From Chloroflexota bacterium (GTDB taxonomy: Bacteria; Chloroflexota; Anaerolineae; Aggregatilineales; Phototrophicaceae), in assembly GCA_028873975.1 (NCBI GenBank), contig JAPPMO010000011.1:55986-119985 (forward strand): 64,000 nt of DNA, given 5' to 3'. Of the stretch, positions 8,500 through 16,896 are shown piece after piece. How positions within the stretch are numbered: the first letter of the stretch is position 1; each line of letters opens with the position of its first letter. Position numbers and translations under genes: made by a program. Below the pieces are notes generated by a model, which did no database searches, was not told the origin of the DNA, and saw only the letters and a program-made list of their open reading frames with translations.

Positions 8500-9582
8500 T
8501 CAAGCTCCGTACCGTTCTTCCACCGGGACATATTCCGTGTCATAGCCGAAGTACGCGGGTCCCACCAGCTCCAGCCCCTTGGGGCTGCGCCATTTCTCGG
8601 CGCAGGGAATGGCGATGATGGCGACGCGGAAGCCATAACGCAGCCCCTCGGTCGTGATGGGCTCGCCGGTATCGACATCCAGGACCGCCAGCAGATCGGG
8701 CACCGTTACCCGGAACTCGCCATCAATACGGGCGGCCAGATGTTCATTCTGAAAGCTGAGCTGCAGCGACTGGCTCGCGTATTCCTCAATGCCGTCAATC
8801 ATGGCATCGCCCTTGGCAAAGCCGGCTTCGGTACGGCGCTCGACATCGCTGATTTTGCCCCTGAAGATCAGATATCCGCCGACTGCCGCGCGGATCGTTT
8901 CCACCGGATTGTCTTCCTCAAGCCGAGCGCGGCGCACGACCTTGCCGATCTCTTCGGCCAAGGTGATGGTGCCGGGGATGGCGGCTTGGCGCAGCTCGGC
9001 CGCCGTTGCCGCATAGAGCGCGATCATCGCCATAGCGCCCATATTGACCGTGACGCTGCGAGCGAAAGTTTCCGTCCACAAGTTGCTGATCGTCTCCATA
9101 AGGACGGTATTGCCGCGCTCGTCGGACATGGCGAAGGGCGTCGAAGAGATGCCGTGAATGGTATGCGTGACCATCTGCAGTTCGGGGAAGGCGCGTCCCA
9201 TGCCATCGCAGTCGACCATGGGCACGCGCAGCCGCGCGGCGCAGTAAATCGGCACCACGGAATTGAGCCCGCCCGCTTCGATGCTCATCGTCGCCTTGAC
9301 CGGTTTGCCGATGTATTTGCCGACCGATTGAAAGGCGTTGACGATATCGTCGCCGTTGGGCATCTTCTCGACCATAACTGTCGGAGCGCCCATCATGGCA
9401 GTAGGCACGACGAGGTCATCGTCATCCAGTTCGTCCAAGGTGTAAAGTTCAACAGGACCATAGTCGCGGATGGCTTGGCGAGCCATCAATTTGCCGATGT
9501 AGGGATCGCCGCCGCCGCCGGTCCCCAAGACCGCTGCGCCCAGCGCCAGGTCTTCCAGTACCGTTTCGTCGATGATGCGCAT
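8500..9582 (-). CDS. DUF917 (S-methyl-thiohydantoin desulfurase-like) protein, copy 4
   Basis: A 360-residue DUF917 paralogue starting MRIIDETVLEDLALG, loop AAVLGTGGGGDPYIG, block VDCDGMGRAFPELQM. It begins 2 bases after the stop of the HyuA-like gene, so the two are surely co-transcribed. DUF917 proteins are often encoded beside or fused to HyuA/oxoprolinase-type proteins, which supports joint action on a hydantoin-like or related ring compound. It is the first DUF917 of the array and may be the original HyuA partner, with copies 3 and 2 as later duplicates. Confidence 0.9.
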   Translation of the reverse strand: MRIIDETVLEDLALGAAVLGTGGGGDPYIGKLMARQAIRDYGPVELYTLDELDDDDLVVPTAMMGAPTVMVEKMPNGDDIVNAFQSVGKYIGKPVKATMSIEAGGLNSVVPIYCAARLRVPMVDCDGMGRAFPELQMVTHTIHGISSTPFAMSDERGNTVLMETISNLWTETFARSVTVNMGAMAMIALYAATAAELRQAAIPGTITLAEEIGKVVRRARLEEDNPVETIRAAVGGYLIFRGKISDVERRTEAGFAKGDAMIDGIEEYASQSLQLSFQNEHLAARIDGEFRVTVPDLLAVLDVDTGEPITTEGLRYGFRVAIIAIPCAEKWRSPKGLELVGPAYFGYDTEYVPVEERYGA

Positions 9583-9584
9583 GA

Positions 9585-11216
9585 CTATGCCCCCACCAGA
9601 TCGCCGACGGCCTTGACCATGATGCGGGTGGCATTGCCAGGCAGATAAGCCAGCGGCACTTCCTCGACATCCACAATATCGACGCTTGCGGCGGCGGCGC
9701 CGGCGTTGACTGCGCGATCCGAGGCTTCCTGCTTGGCTTGGTCCAGCGCTTCATCCCGGCTGAGCTCAGCCAAAGAGAAGATGCGATCGCATTCTCCGCC
9801 GACCTGGGCGATGGCGGCGCCGATGGCGTTGGCGACCGGGAAGTGATCGGGTTTGATGATTTCGGATGCGCCTTCAATTTCGCCGGTGACCAGGATGCTG
9901 CCGCCGCCCACTACGATAACCGGCACCGGGGTGGCGCTGGTTTTCATGCGATCGACGGCGATGGCGATCATCTCCATGATGCGCGCTTCCACCGCTGTCA
10001 CCAATCCGGCGTCGAGATCGCTGACAGCATCTCTGTCCCCAATATCCGCGCTAGCGCTGGCGACGATGACATCGGTCGCGGTCAGCACATCGCCGCCGAA
10101 GACGAGCGCCTTCTCTGTCAGTTCGTACCCGACGCTGCGCGGACCAACTTTGACTTCCCCCCATCCCCCGGCCCCTTCCCCCACAAGGAGGGAAGGGCTG
10201 TCCAATGTCAAAGAAGTCCCTCCCTCTCTATGGGGGAGGGATTTAGGGTGGGGGTCAATCAAGCTGCCGCCGCCCAAACCGATGGAATAGGTATCGGGCA
10301 TGCGGAAGTTGGTGCGCACGCCGCCGATTTCAACCGCCAGCGCCGCGACCCGCGGGAAGCCGTGCTGCAAAACGCCGATATCGGTGGTGGTGCCGCCGAC
10401 ATCGACCACGATGGCATCCTTGAGTCCGCTGAGGAAGGCTGCGCCGCGCATGCTGTTCGTCGGTCCAGAGGCAAAGGTCAGCACCGGATATTCCTTGGCG
10501 AAATCGGCATTCATCAAGGTGCCGTCGTTTTGGCTGATGTAAAAGGGCGACGTGATCCGCAATTCGTCGAGCGCGGCTTTGAAACCGTCAACCGTGCGCG
10601 CCGCCAGTTGGCGCAGGCAAGAATTCATGATGGCGGCGTTCTCGCGCTCCAGCAAACCGATGCGCCCGATCTCGCTCGACAGCGTGATATTGGCATCCGG
10701 AATCACGGAACGGACGATCTCGGCGCTCTGTTCCTCAAAGGTGGCATTGACCGGCGAAAAGACCGACGAGATGGCGATGGCTTTCAAGCCGGCCGCCTTG
10801 ATCTTTTCGGCGATCTCGCGGATCTCATCCGGTTCAAAGGCGGAGATTTCCCGCCCGTCGAATTCGTGCCCGCCGTGCGCCAGGTGAGCGTTGCCGCCAA
10901 CCAAATCTCGCAGATCGAGGGGCCAATCTACCATGGGCGGCAGGCAGACCGTCGCCGGCAAGCCCAGGCGGATACAAGCAGTCGGCGTCAGGTGCTTGCG
11001 CTCGACCACGGCATTGGTGAAATGCGTGGTGCCGATCATCACGCCGTCGATGGTCGCCGCGTTGATGCCCGAATCCGCAATGACATCTCGCAAGGCGGTA
11101 GCAATGCCTTCCGAGACATTGGCGGTGGTCGGCGTTTTGGTCGAGCTGACGACGGTCGTGCCGTCCATCAAGACGGCATCGGTATTGGTGCCGCCGACAT
11201 CTATTCCTATTCTCAT
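9585..11216 (-). CDS. hyuA: Hydantoinase/oxoprolinase family protein (HyuA-like) with an in-frame repeat insertion
   Basis: A 543-residue HyuA-type protein. The N-terminal MRIGIDVGGTNTDAVLMDG and central VVDVGGTTTDIGVLQHG (about residues 270-286) are the two ASKHA-like phosphate loops of hydantoinase A/oxoprolinase. Members act on hydantoins, 5-oxoproline or related rings, or on ketones, often using ATP. About 34 residues (321-354, PHPKSLPHREGG...LLVGEGAGGWGE) interrupt the conserved join between GLGGGSLI and KVGPRSVGYELTEKALVFGGD; this stretch is encoded by an inserted palindromic repeat and is in frame. It is the first gene of the DUF917 operon, with ATG at 11216. Whether the loop insertion is tolerated is unknown. 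Confidence 0.9.
   Translation of the reverse strand: MRIGIDVGGTNTDAVLMDGTTVVSSTKTPTTANVSEGIATALRDVIADSGINAATIDGVMIGTTHFTNAVVERKHLTPTACIRLGLPATVCLPPMVDWPLDLRDLVGGNAHLAHGGHEFDGREISAFEPDEIREIAEKIKAAGLKAIAISSVFSPVNATFEEQSAEIVRSVIPDANITLSSEIGRIGLLERENAAIMNSCLRQLAARTVDGFKAALDELRITSPFYISQNDGTLMNADFAKEYPVLTFASGPTNSMRGAAFLSGLKDAIVVDVGGTTTDIGVLQHGFPRVAALAVEIGGVRTNFRMPDTYSIGLGGGSLIDPHPKSLPHREGGTSLTLDSPSLLVGEGAGGWGEVKVGPRSVGYELTEKALVFGGDVLTATDVIVASASADIGDRDAVSDLDAGLVTAVEARIMEMIAIAVDRMKTSATPVPVIVVGGGSILVTGEIEGASEIIKPDHFPVANAIGAAIAQVGGECDRIFSLAELSRDEALDQAKQEASDRAVNAGAAAASVDIVDVEEVPLAYLPGNATRIMVKAVGDLVGA
10152..10256. repeat. Palindromic repeat element inserted in frame in hyuA
   Basis: About 100 bases made of two inverted arms, both C/G-rich: one arm contains CCCCCCATCCCCCGG and AAGGAGGGAAGG, the other CTCCCTCTCTATGGGGGAGG and TTAGGGTGGGGGTC. 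The element type is common between genes in many bacterial genomes. Here it lies inside the hyuA reading frame and is translated as PHPKSLPHREGG...SPSLLVGEGAGG, adding about 34 residues without a stop. Exact edges are approximate because the arms are degenerate. Confidence 0.75.
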
Positions 11217-11301
11217 GTGTGTCTCCTCGTGGTTGCGAACGGATAAGAACTTCCAAATACGATTCCGGGTCCCTGATAGGCTGGCAGCGCTGCTTGCATC
11301 G

Positions 11302-12522
11302 CTACCGCCGCCAAGTGTCAGGGTGTCCGACCGAAGCGCTCAGCCATGGGACATCCTTGGAGTCTGGTTTGATGGTAGCGATTACGTCCAAGCGCGCCTC
11401 TTCGCAAGGCAGCTCGTTTGCCCAGCCGACAGTTTGGGTGTAGGTGCGCTGCTTGATGGCATGACAGGCTTCATGTGCGATACCGCCCGCATAACCCACA
11501 ATATAATCTAGGTTCGGCTCCCAGTTTGGATCTTCTTGCTGCCAACTGTAATAGCCATGCCCCACGACCCATGACTGGTTGAAGAAGCCGCCTCCTACAT
11601 CAGCAGGGAGTAGCTCAAACTCTCGCACGCCACTGATTTCGATATACTTCAGCCACTCCGGCGTATGAACCCGCATTAATTCAAGTGCCGTATTCACAAG
11701 TTTTGTGAATTTGGCGGTGCCTAATGGCGAGTCGTTGCCTACGATGACGGGACGTGTCCAGAGAGGCGCTGGGTGAATGCACTGATGATTTTGGTATTGC
11801 GAGGCGCCACGCTGCCAGTCTTCCTCGCTATGACAAGTGCCATGGTGGTGCATATAACAGCAATTGTTAAATGGATCTGAGGAAGGATTGGCGAGCAAGC
11901 GTTTGACCCCCTCGGTCATATTGGGCGTCCAAACGCTAATCCCAGCCAGGTTCGGCACGGGAGCGACAGTCGTTGCCGGACACTGATTGTTCTGAAAAGC
12001 ATGATAGCCGTCCGTCCAGTCCGAATCACTCTGGCATTGCCGATCCACAAAACAGCAATTATCCACTTGCGCGGGTACATTGCTGACGGGCTGCGCCGAT
12101 GTTTGCGGCTGAGACGGCGCCGGCGCGGCGCATTGACCGTTCTGGAACGCCCAGTAGCCATTATCCCAGTCCGCAGGCGTATTGCATTGCCGATCCACGA
12201 AACAGCAATTATCCACCTGCGGGGGTACATTACTGGCTGGTTGGGGCTGGACCGGCGCGCTGTCCTCGACGCGGCTGTAGCTGACCCAATCCGCCATCCA
12301 CAATTCATTGCCGTTTCGATTTATCTTCAACCAGCGACCAGAATGTTCCAGCACTTGCAAAACGGAGCCGGCTGGCGCGGATTCGACGACTTGGCTGTCG
12401 AGACTGGCGGCCGAGCGCAAGTTGGTATTAAATTGCACGCGTATCGAATAAGTCTGCGCCGAGGCGACATTGCACAGAACAAAGACCCACACCATGATAC
12501 TGAACTGCATTGCTTTAATCAT
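11302..12522 (-). CDS. Secreted SH3/Cys-rich-repeat protein with HEACH metallopeptidase-like domain, paralogue 1
   Basis: 406 residues. Order: signal peptide (MIKAMQFSIMVWVFVLCNVASAQ), bacterial SH3 domain (YSIRVQFNTNLRSAAS ... WMADWVSYSRV), two Cys repeats of the form DNCCFVDRQC...DW..GY.AFQN.QC plus a third divergent one (NNCCYMHHHGTC), then a C-terminal domain with IAHEACHAIKQ at about residue 350. HEACH fits HExxH, and a conserved NE follows 15 residues later, as in gluzincin zinc peptidases; a conserved Cys follows (NELPC). The start is ATG 12522 with AGGAG 6 bases upstream. Peptidase activity is inferred from the motif alone. It is likely exported and wall- or surface-associated through SH3. 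Confidence 0.82.
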   Translation of the reverse strand: MIKAMQFSIMVWVFVLCNVASAQTYSIRVQFNTNLRSAASLDSQVVESAPAGSVLQVLEHSGRWLKINRNGNELWMADWVSYSRVEDSAPVQPQPASNVPPQVDNCCFVDRQCNTPADWDNGYWAFQNGQCAAPAPSQPQTSAQPVSNVPAQVDNCCFVDRQCQSDSDWTDGYHAFQNNQCPATTVAPVPNLAGISVWTPNMTEGVKRLLANPSSDPFNNCCYMHHHGTCHSEEDWQRGASQYQNHQCIHPAPLWTRPVIVGNDSPLGTAKFTKLVNTALELMRVHTPEWLKYIEISGVREFELLPADVGGGFFNQSWVVGHGYYSWQQEDPNWEPNLDYIVGYAGGIAHEACHAIKQRTYTQTVGWANELPCEEARLDVIATIKPDSKDVPWLSASVGHPDTWRR

Positions 12523-12602
12523 TCGCAACTCCTAAACGAGAAATGAAGAGACAGTTTCCATTTTAACGCGCCGCGCGCGCATGCGAATTCTTCGCATCAA
12601 AA

Positions 12603-13982
12603 TTAGTCCCACCACCAGACTTCCGGGTTTTGGATATTGGCCACCAAATCCCGCAGCCAAGGGACGTCTGGAGAGTTTGGATTGATAGCCTCGATGACAG
12701 CCAACTGCGCTTCGACGCAAGCCGCTTCGTTGGTCCAACCCGGGGATTGACTGTAGGTTCGCTGCTGGATGGCATGGCAAGCTTCATGCGTGATGCCGCC
12801 GGCATAGCCCGCGATATAATTGAGATCGGGCTCCCAAGACGGATTCTCATTGAGATAATCGAGCCAGCCGTGCCAAATCGACCATTGACTGTTTATGAAC
12901 CCGCCAACATTCGGGGTTTCCTTAAACTCCCGCGCGCCACTGAGGTTGATATAGTGCAGCCAGTCCGGCGCATGGGTCGCTATCAAATCCAAGGCGCGAT
13001 TCACCAGCTGATGAAACTTGCCGCCACCTACAATCGCGGGGCGCGCGCCCAGCGGCCATGGAGGGATGCAGTGACCGTTCCGGAACGCCAAATAGCCCGC
13101 TTCCCACTCGGCGTCGCCGCTGCAATCTTTATCTTGATAGCGCATGTGACAGCAATTGTTGAAGGGATCCACTGTGGGGTTCGCCATCAGGCGCCTCACG
13201 CCTTCGGTCATGTACCTGGTCGAAAGCGGTATCGCGGACGAGCTTGGCGCTTGCGAGCTTATGGCTTCCCCTTGTTGAGAGACCGTCGACACCGGGCACT
13301 GATTGTTCAAGTAAGCAAGATAGCCGTCCGTCCAGTCCGCATCGCTATGGCATTGCCGGTCCACGAAGCAGCAATTGTCCACTTGCGCGGACGCATTGCT
13401 GACCGGCTGCGCCGGGCTTTGCGGCAGAGCCTGCGCTGGCGCGCCGCACTGACCATCCCGGAAAGCATGATAGCCATTCTCCCAGTCCGCAGGCGTATTG
13501 CATTGCCGATCCACGAAACAGCAATTGTCGACCTGCGCGGGGACATTGCTGACGGGCTGCGCTGATGTCTGCGGCTGAGACGGCGCGGGCGCGGCGCATT
13601 GCCCGTTCTGGTAAGCCCAGTAGCCATTCTCCCAATCTTGCGCGGTTTGGCACTGCCTGTCAACGAAACAGCAATTGTCGACTTGTGCGGGGCTAACGCT
13701 CGCGGGAGCGGCCGGCGCGCTGTCCTCGACGCGGCTGTAGCTGACCCAATCCGCCATCCACAATTCAACCTCGCTTCGATTTATCTTCAACCAGTGACCA
13801 GAATGTTCCAGCACTTGCAAAACAGAGCCGGCGGGCGCGGATTCGATGACCTGACTGTCGAGGCTGGCTTCCGCGCGCAGATTGGTATTGAATTGCACAC
13901 GTATCGAATAAGTCTGCGCCGAGGCGACATTGCAAATCAGCAAGACCCACATCATGATGCTGAACTGCATTGCTTTAATCAT
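12603..13982 (-). CDS. Secreted SH3/Cys-rich-repeat protein with HEACH metallopeptidase-like domain, paralogue 2
   Basis: 459 residues with the same architecture as its neighbours: signal peptide (MIKAMQFSIMMWVLLICNVASAQ), SH3 domain, three clear Cys repeats (DNCCFVDRQC...DW.NGY.A) and a fourth divergent one (NNCCHMRYQDKDC), then ITHEACHAIQQ near residue 399 with the conserved W.NE..C following. It is longer than paralogue 1 by one Cys repeat, so repeat number varies between copies. The signal peptide and upstream AGGAGTTGCGAATG are almost identical to paralogue 1, which points to recent duplication. The substrate is unknown. Confidence 0.82.
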   Translation of the reverse strand: MIKAMQFSIMMWVLLICNVASAQTYSIRVQFNTNLRAEASLDSQVIESAPAGSVLQVLEHSGHWLKINRSEVELWMADWVSYSRVEDSAPAAPASVSPAQVDNCCFVDRQCQTAQDWENGYWAYQNGQCAAPAPSQPQTSAQPVSNVPAQVDNCCFVDRQCNTPADWENGYHAFRDGQCGAPAQALPQSPAQPVSNASAQVDNCCFVDRQCHSDADWTDGYLAYLNNQCPVSTVSQQGEAISSQAPSSSAIPLSTRYMTEGVRRLMANPTVDPFNNCCHMRYQDKDCSGDAEWEAGYLAFRNGHCIPPWPLGARPAIVGGGKFHQLVNRALDLIATHAPDWLHYINLSGAREFKETPNVGGFINSQWSIWHGWLDYLNENPSWEPDLNYIAGYAGGITHEACHAIQQRTYSQSPGWTNEAACVEAQLAVIEAINPNSPDVPWLRDLVANIQNPEVWWWD

Positions 13983-14012
13983 TCGCAACTCCTGTTTACG
14001 TAAACCGTATCG

Positions 14013-15248
14013 CTATTCCCACCACCAATAGTCCGGATTGCGGATATTGTCGACGATGTCTTGCGCCCAGGCAATAAAGCCATAACGGTCCGTTGGATCG
14101 ACCGCGCGGTAGGACTCGAGCTCCTTTTGCATGCAGGGCAATTCGTTGCGCCAGCCGGATGTCGCCGTGCCATCAGCCAATTGATGCGCGTGACAGGCTT
14201 CATGCGCGATGCCGCCGACCACCGTAACCACATCGTAATCGGTGTAGCTGCCGCGCCCGAATGCCTGCTGATAGGTATTGATATGGTCAAAGTAGCCGGT
14301 GTCGTCATCGGCTGGCGCCTCGCGGATCGCATCAAAGCCGGTGATGCCGTAGAGGTACAGGCGCGGAGACGTCCTCTTGAGCCGGTTATAGGCTTCCCGC
14401 ACCAGGTTGACGAAGGTCGACGATCCTTTAATGCGCATAGGAATTTCGTCGCTGCATTTAAAATACTTATAAGCTGACCAGCCGTGTTGCCAATCCTGCT
14501 CGGTTTCGCAGTGCCAACCGGCTCGACAGCAATTGTCTATGCCCTCAGGGACGCCACACTGGTTATTCAGATAAGCGTAATAGCCGTTTGTCCAATCCGC
14601 GTCTGTCTGGCACTCCATATCGACCTTGCAGCAATTGTCAACACCCGCTGGGATGCTGCTAACCGGCTGCGCAGGACTCTGTGGCTGCGTCGGCGCGGGC
14701 GCGGCGCATTGCCCGTTCTGGTAAGCATAAAAGCCATCGGCCCAGTCCGCTTCCGTATGGCATTGCCGATCCACGAAACAGCAATTATCCACTTGCGCGG
14801 GGACATTGCTGACAGGCTGCGCTGATGTCTGCGGCTGAGACGGCGCCGGCGCGGCGCATTGCCCGTTCTGGAAGGCCCAGTAGCCATTCTCCCAGTCCGC
14901 AGCTGTATTGCATTGCCGATCCACGAAACAGCAGTTATCTACCTGCGCGGGGACATTGCTGGTTGGTTGGGGCTGGACCGGCGCGGTGTCTTCGACGCGG
15001 CTGTAGCTGACCCAATCCGCCATCCACAATACATTTCCACTGCGGCTTATCTTCAACCAGCGACCAGAATGTTCCAGCACTTGCAAAACGGAGCCGGCTG
15101 GCGCGGATTCAATGACCTGGCTGTCGAGACTGGCTTCCGCGCGCAAGTTGGTATTGAACTGCACGCGTATCGCATAGGACTGGGCCAGCGCCGAAAACGA
15201 TGTCAGATTCGCTAGCATCATTAAGGCTATAGCTGTCAAACGAATCAT
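14013..15248 (-). CDS. Secreted SH3/Cys-rich-repeat protein with HEACH metallopeptidase-like domain, paralogue 3
   Basis: 411 residues: signal peptide (MIRLTAIALMMLANLTSFSALAQ), SH3 domain, four Cys repeats (two DNCCFVDRQC, then DNCCKVDMEC and DNCCRAGWHC), and a C-terminal domain with IAHEACHAHQL near residue 349 followed by W.NELPC. The promoter-proximal signal peptide differs from paralogues 1 and 2, while the SH3 and first repeats are nearly identical to theirs, consistent with gene conversion or mosaic duplication. AAGGAG lies just upstream of ATG 15248. It is probably the first gene of a three-gene unit (3-2-1). Confidence 0.82.
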   Translation of the reverse strand: MIRLTAIALMMLANLTSFSALAQSYAIRVQFNTNLRAEASLDSQVIESAPAGSVLQVLEHSGRWLKISRSGNVLWMADWVSYSRVEDTAPVQPQPTSNVPAQVDNCCFVDRQCNTAADWENGYWAFQNGQCAAPAPSQPQTSAQPVSNVPAQVDNCCFVDRQCHTEADWADGFYAYQNGQCAAPAPTQPQSPAQPVSSIPAGVDNCCKVDMECQTDADWTNGYYAYLNNQCGVPEGIDNCCRAGWHCETEQDWQHGWSAYKYFKCSDEIPMRIKGSSTFVNLVREAYNRLKRTSPRLYLYGITGFDAIREAPADDDTGYFDHINTYQQAFGRGSYTDYDVVTVVGGIAHEACHAHQLADGTATSGWRNELPCMQKELESYRAVDPTDRYGFIAWAQDIVDNIRNPDYWWWE

Positions 15249-15327
15249 ATTTTCTCCTTTGCGTACTTTGTGAAATCAAAGATGTCATGCCGATTCTACC
15301 GCGCCTTGCCAGTTTCGACGGAAGCGT

Positions 15328-15786
15328 TTACCCGCCCAGCGCAACTCGATGAATATATCCTATGCTGACGAAAGAATGATCTTGGCGGGTGAAGACGGTG
15401 TAGTTGGGCGCATCCTCGCCAAATTCCTCGCGCATTTTCGCGTACCCGCCCGCATTCACAAATTCCAGAATCCAATCTCTGACTGCGCTGGGGTGATCTG
15501 TCGCAAATACCAAGTCGCCCCGCGGATCGCGAATCTCGTACTCGCGCCCGCTGCTCGCGCCTAGGGCAAGAACATCGCAGCCGGGGCGCTCTCCGCCTTT
15601 CAGCCAAATCCGGGCGCATACCAGGCGGAAGTCGCCATTCCATCTCCCATCATCACGCAATAACGCGAAAGCGCCATCCAGAAACATCCGCGCGCCGTCC
15701 GCGCGCCCCATCTGCCCTGCCCGGCGCAGCGCGTCTATTCGGCCTGAAATTGCGCAATATATGTAGATTAAGCCCAGATTCTTCAT
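15328..15786 (-). CDS. Hypothetical protein
   Basis: 152 residues, no family recognised. The middle reads GRWNGDFRLVCARIWLKGGERPGCDVLALGASSGREYEIRDPRGD and the C-terminus is FTRQDHSFVSIGYIHRVALGG. There is no signal peptide or membrane segment. It starts 12 bases after the stop of DUF917 copy 5, on the same strand, so it may be the last gene of the Dpp-DUF917 operon. No function is proposed. Confidence 0.65.
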   Translation of the reverse strand: MKNLGLIYIYCAISGRIDALRRAGQMGRADGARMFLDGAFALLRDDGRWNGDFRLVCARIWLKGGERPGCDVLALGASSGREYEIRDPRGDLVFATDHPSAVRDWILEFVNAGGYAKMREEFGEDAPNYTVFTRQDHSFVSIGYIHRVALGG

Positions 15787-15798
15787 TCACGCATTATC

Positions 15799-16896
15799 TC
15801 AATTTGGCCGCCGGCCAATCACGCCGCCCGGCCGCGGACGGAACGCGACATCGTAACCGAAGGCGGCTGGTCCCACCACCTCAAGCGCAATCTCGGTCTT
15901 GAGCTGCGGCGGCGCCGGCACGGCGATGACAGCCACCCGCGTCCCATAGCGCAGCAGCTCCGTAGTCACTGGCTCGCCCTCGTCCTCGGTGACGATGCAG
16001 ATCAGGTCGGGGGTCGTCACCGCCACCTCGCCGTTGATGAAGGCGATTAGAAACTCGTTTTGGAACTCGATTTCCAGCTTGTCCGCTCCGCCGAAGCTCT
16101 CGATGCGGACGCCGCCGCGGGCGAATCCTTTGCTGACGCGGCGGTCGACGTCGGTGATCTTGCCATGAAAGATAACGTCGCCATCCAGAACATGCGCCAC
16201 AACCTCGGGCACATCGGACTTTTGTCGCTGCGCCTCCAGCACCTGGCAGCCGAGATGATGCGCCAGGCTCAGCGTGTAATGGACGCCAGCCGCTTTGACC
16301 TGGGCGCCCGTCATGATGGTGCCAGCCAGCCCCGCCCGCGCGCCCATGCTGACAGCGATGTTGCGGGCGATTTTCTCCGCCCATTTGTCGCTGACCGCAG
16401 CCGGTACAACTGCGGCATTGTCGGCGGCGTCCACCATTGCCAGGGGCGCGGCGTTGGCGCTGGAATCGAAGAGGAAGGAGGACATCTGGATTTCTGGGTA
16501 GGCGCGGCCCATGCTGTCGCTATCAACAGTCGGGATGCCAGCCTGCAAGCCGCCGATCAGCGGCTGCATCGAGTTCGCGCCGCCGATCTCGGCAATGGCG
16601 ACCGCGTCAAAGCGGCGGCCGATATGCTCTTCCAACAGGCGCAACGCCCGGCACATCTCGCTGCCTTCCGGCAGCTTTTCGATGCTGACGGTCGGCGCGC
16701 CGATGCTGCCAACCACACAGCAGAGCGCGTCATCCGCCAGCTCGAAAGGATCGATTATGGTCTGCGGACCCTTCTCTCGGATGATCGACGCCAGGTGCAA
16801 ACCGCCCAAATAGGGATTGCCTCCCCCGCCCGTGCCCAGGATGCCGGCGCCGATGCCAATAGGACGGATATCTTCCAATGTGATTTGGCTGAGCAT
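15799..16896 (-). CDS. DUF917 (S-methyl-thiohydantoin desulfurase-like) protein, copy 5
   Basis: A 365-residue DUF917 protein: [16 protein letters not shown], loop AGILGTGGGGNPYLGG, block VDSDSMGRAYPEIQM. It belongs with copy 1 (similar N-terminus, D-S/G-D-S-M-G instead of D-C-D-G-M-G). The ATG at 16896 overlaps the TGA of the upstream dppF (TGATG), so it is translated with the peptide-type transporter. That coupling suggests the compound imported by the Dpp system is the DUF917 substrate or is processed into it. Confidence 0.88.
   Translation of the reverse strand: MLSQITLEDIRPIGIGAGILGTGGGGNPYLGGLHLASIIREKGPQTIIDPFELADDALCCVVGSIGAPTVSIEKLPEGSEMCRALRLLEEHIGRRFDAVAIAEIGGANSMQPLIGGLQAGIPTVDSDSMGRAYPEIQMSSFLFDSSANAAPLAMVDAADNAAVVPAAVSDKWAEKIARNIAVSMGARAGLAGTIMTGAQVKAAGVHYTLSLAHHLGCQVLEAQRQKSDVPEVVAHVLDGDVIFHGKITDVDRRVSKGFARGGVRIESFGGADKLEIEFQNEFLIAFINGEVAVTTPDLICIVTEDEGEPVTTELLRYGTRVAVIAVPAPPQLKTEIALEVVGPAAFGYDVAFRPRPGGVIGRRPN

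Noticed and set aside
7344-9648. Long plus-strand frames (about 340 and 390 residues) opposite the DUF917 array
   Set aside because: Low-complexity His/Asp/Ala-rich translations typical of antisense frames; the minus strand carries clear, aligned paralogues.
9738-11246. Plus-strand 502-residue frame opposite the hydantoinase-like gene
   Set aside because: Antisense artefact; the palindromic insert is read through on both strands because it is C/G-rich.
11900-15000. Repeated similar blocks as a CRISPR array
   Set aside because: The repeats are coding Cys modules and tandem gene duplicates, with no uniform spacers or short direct repeats.
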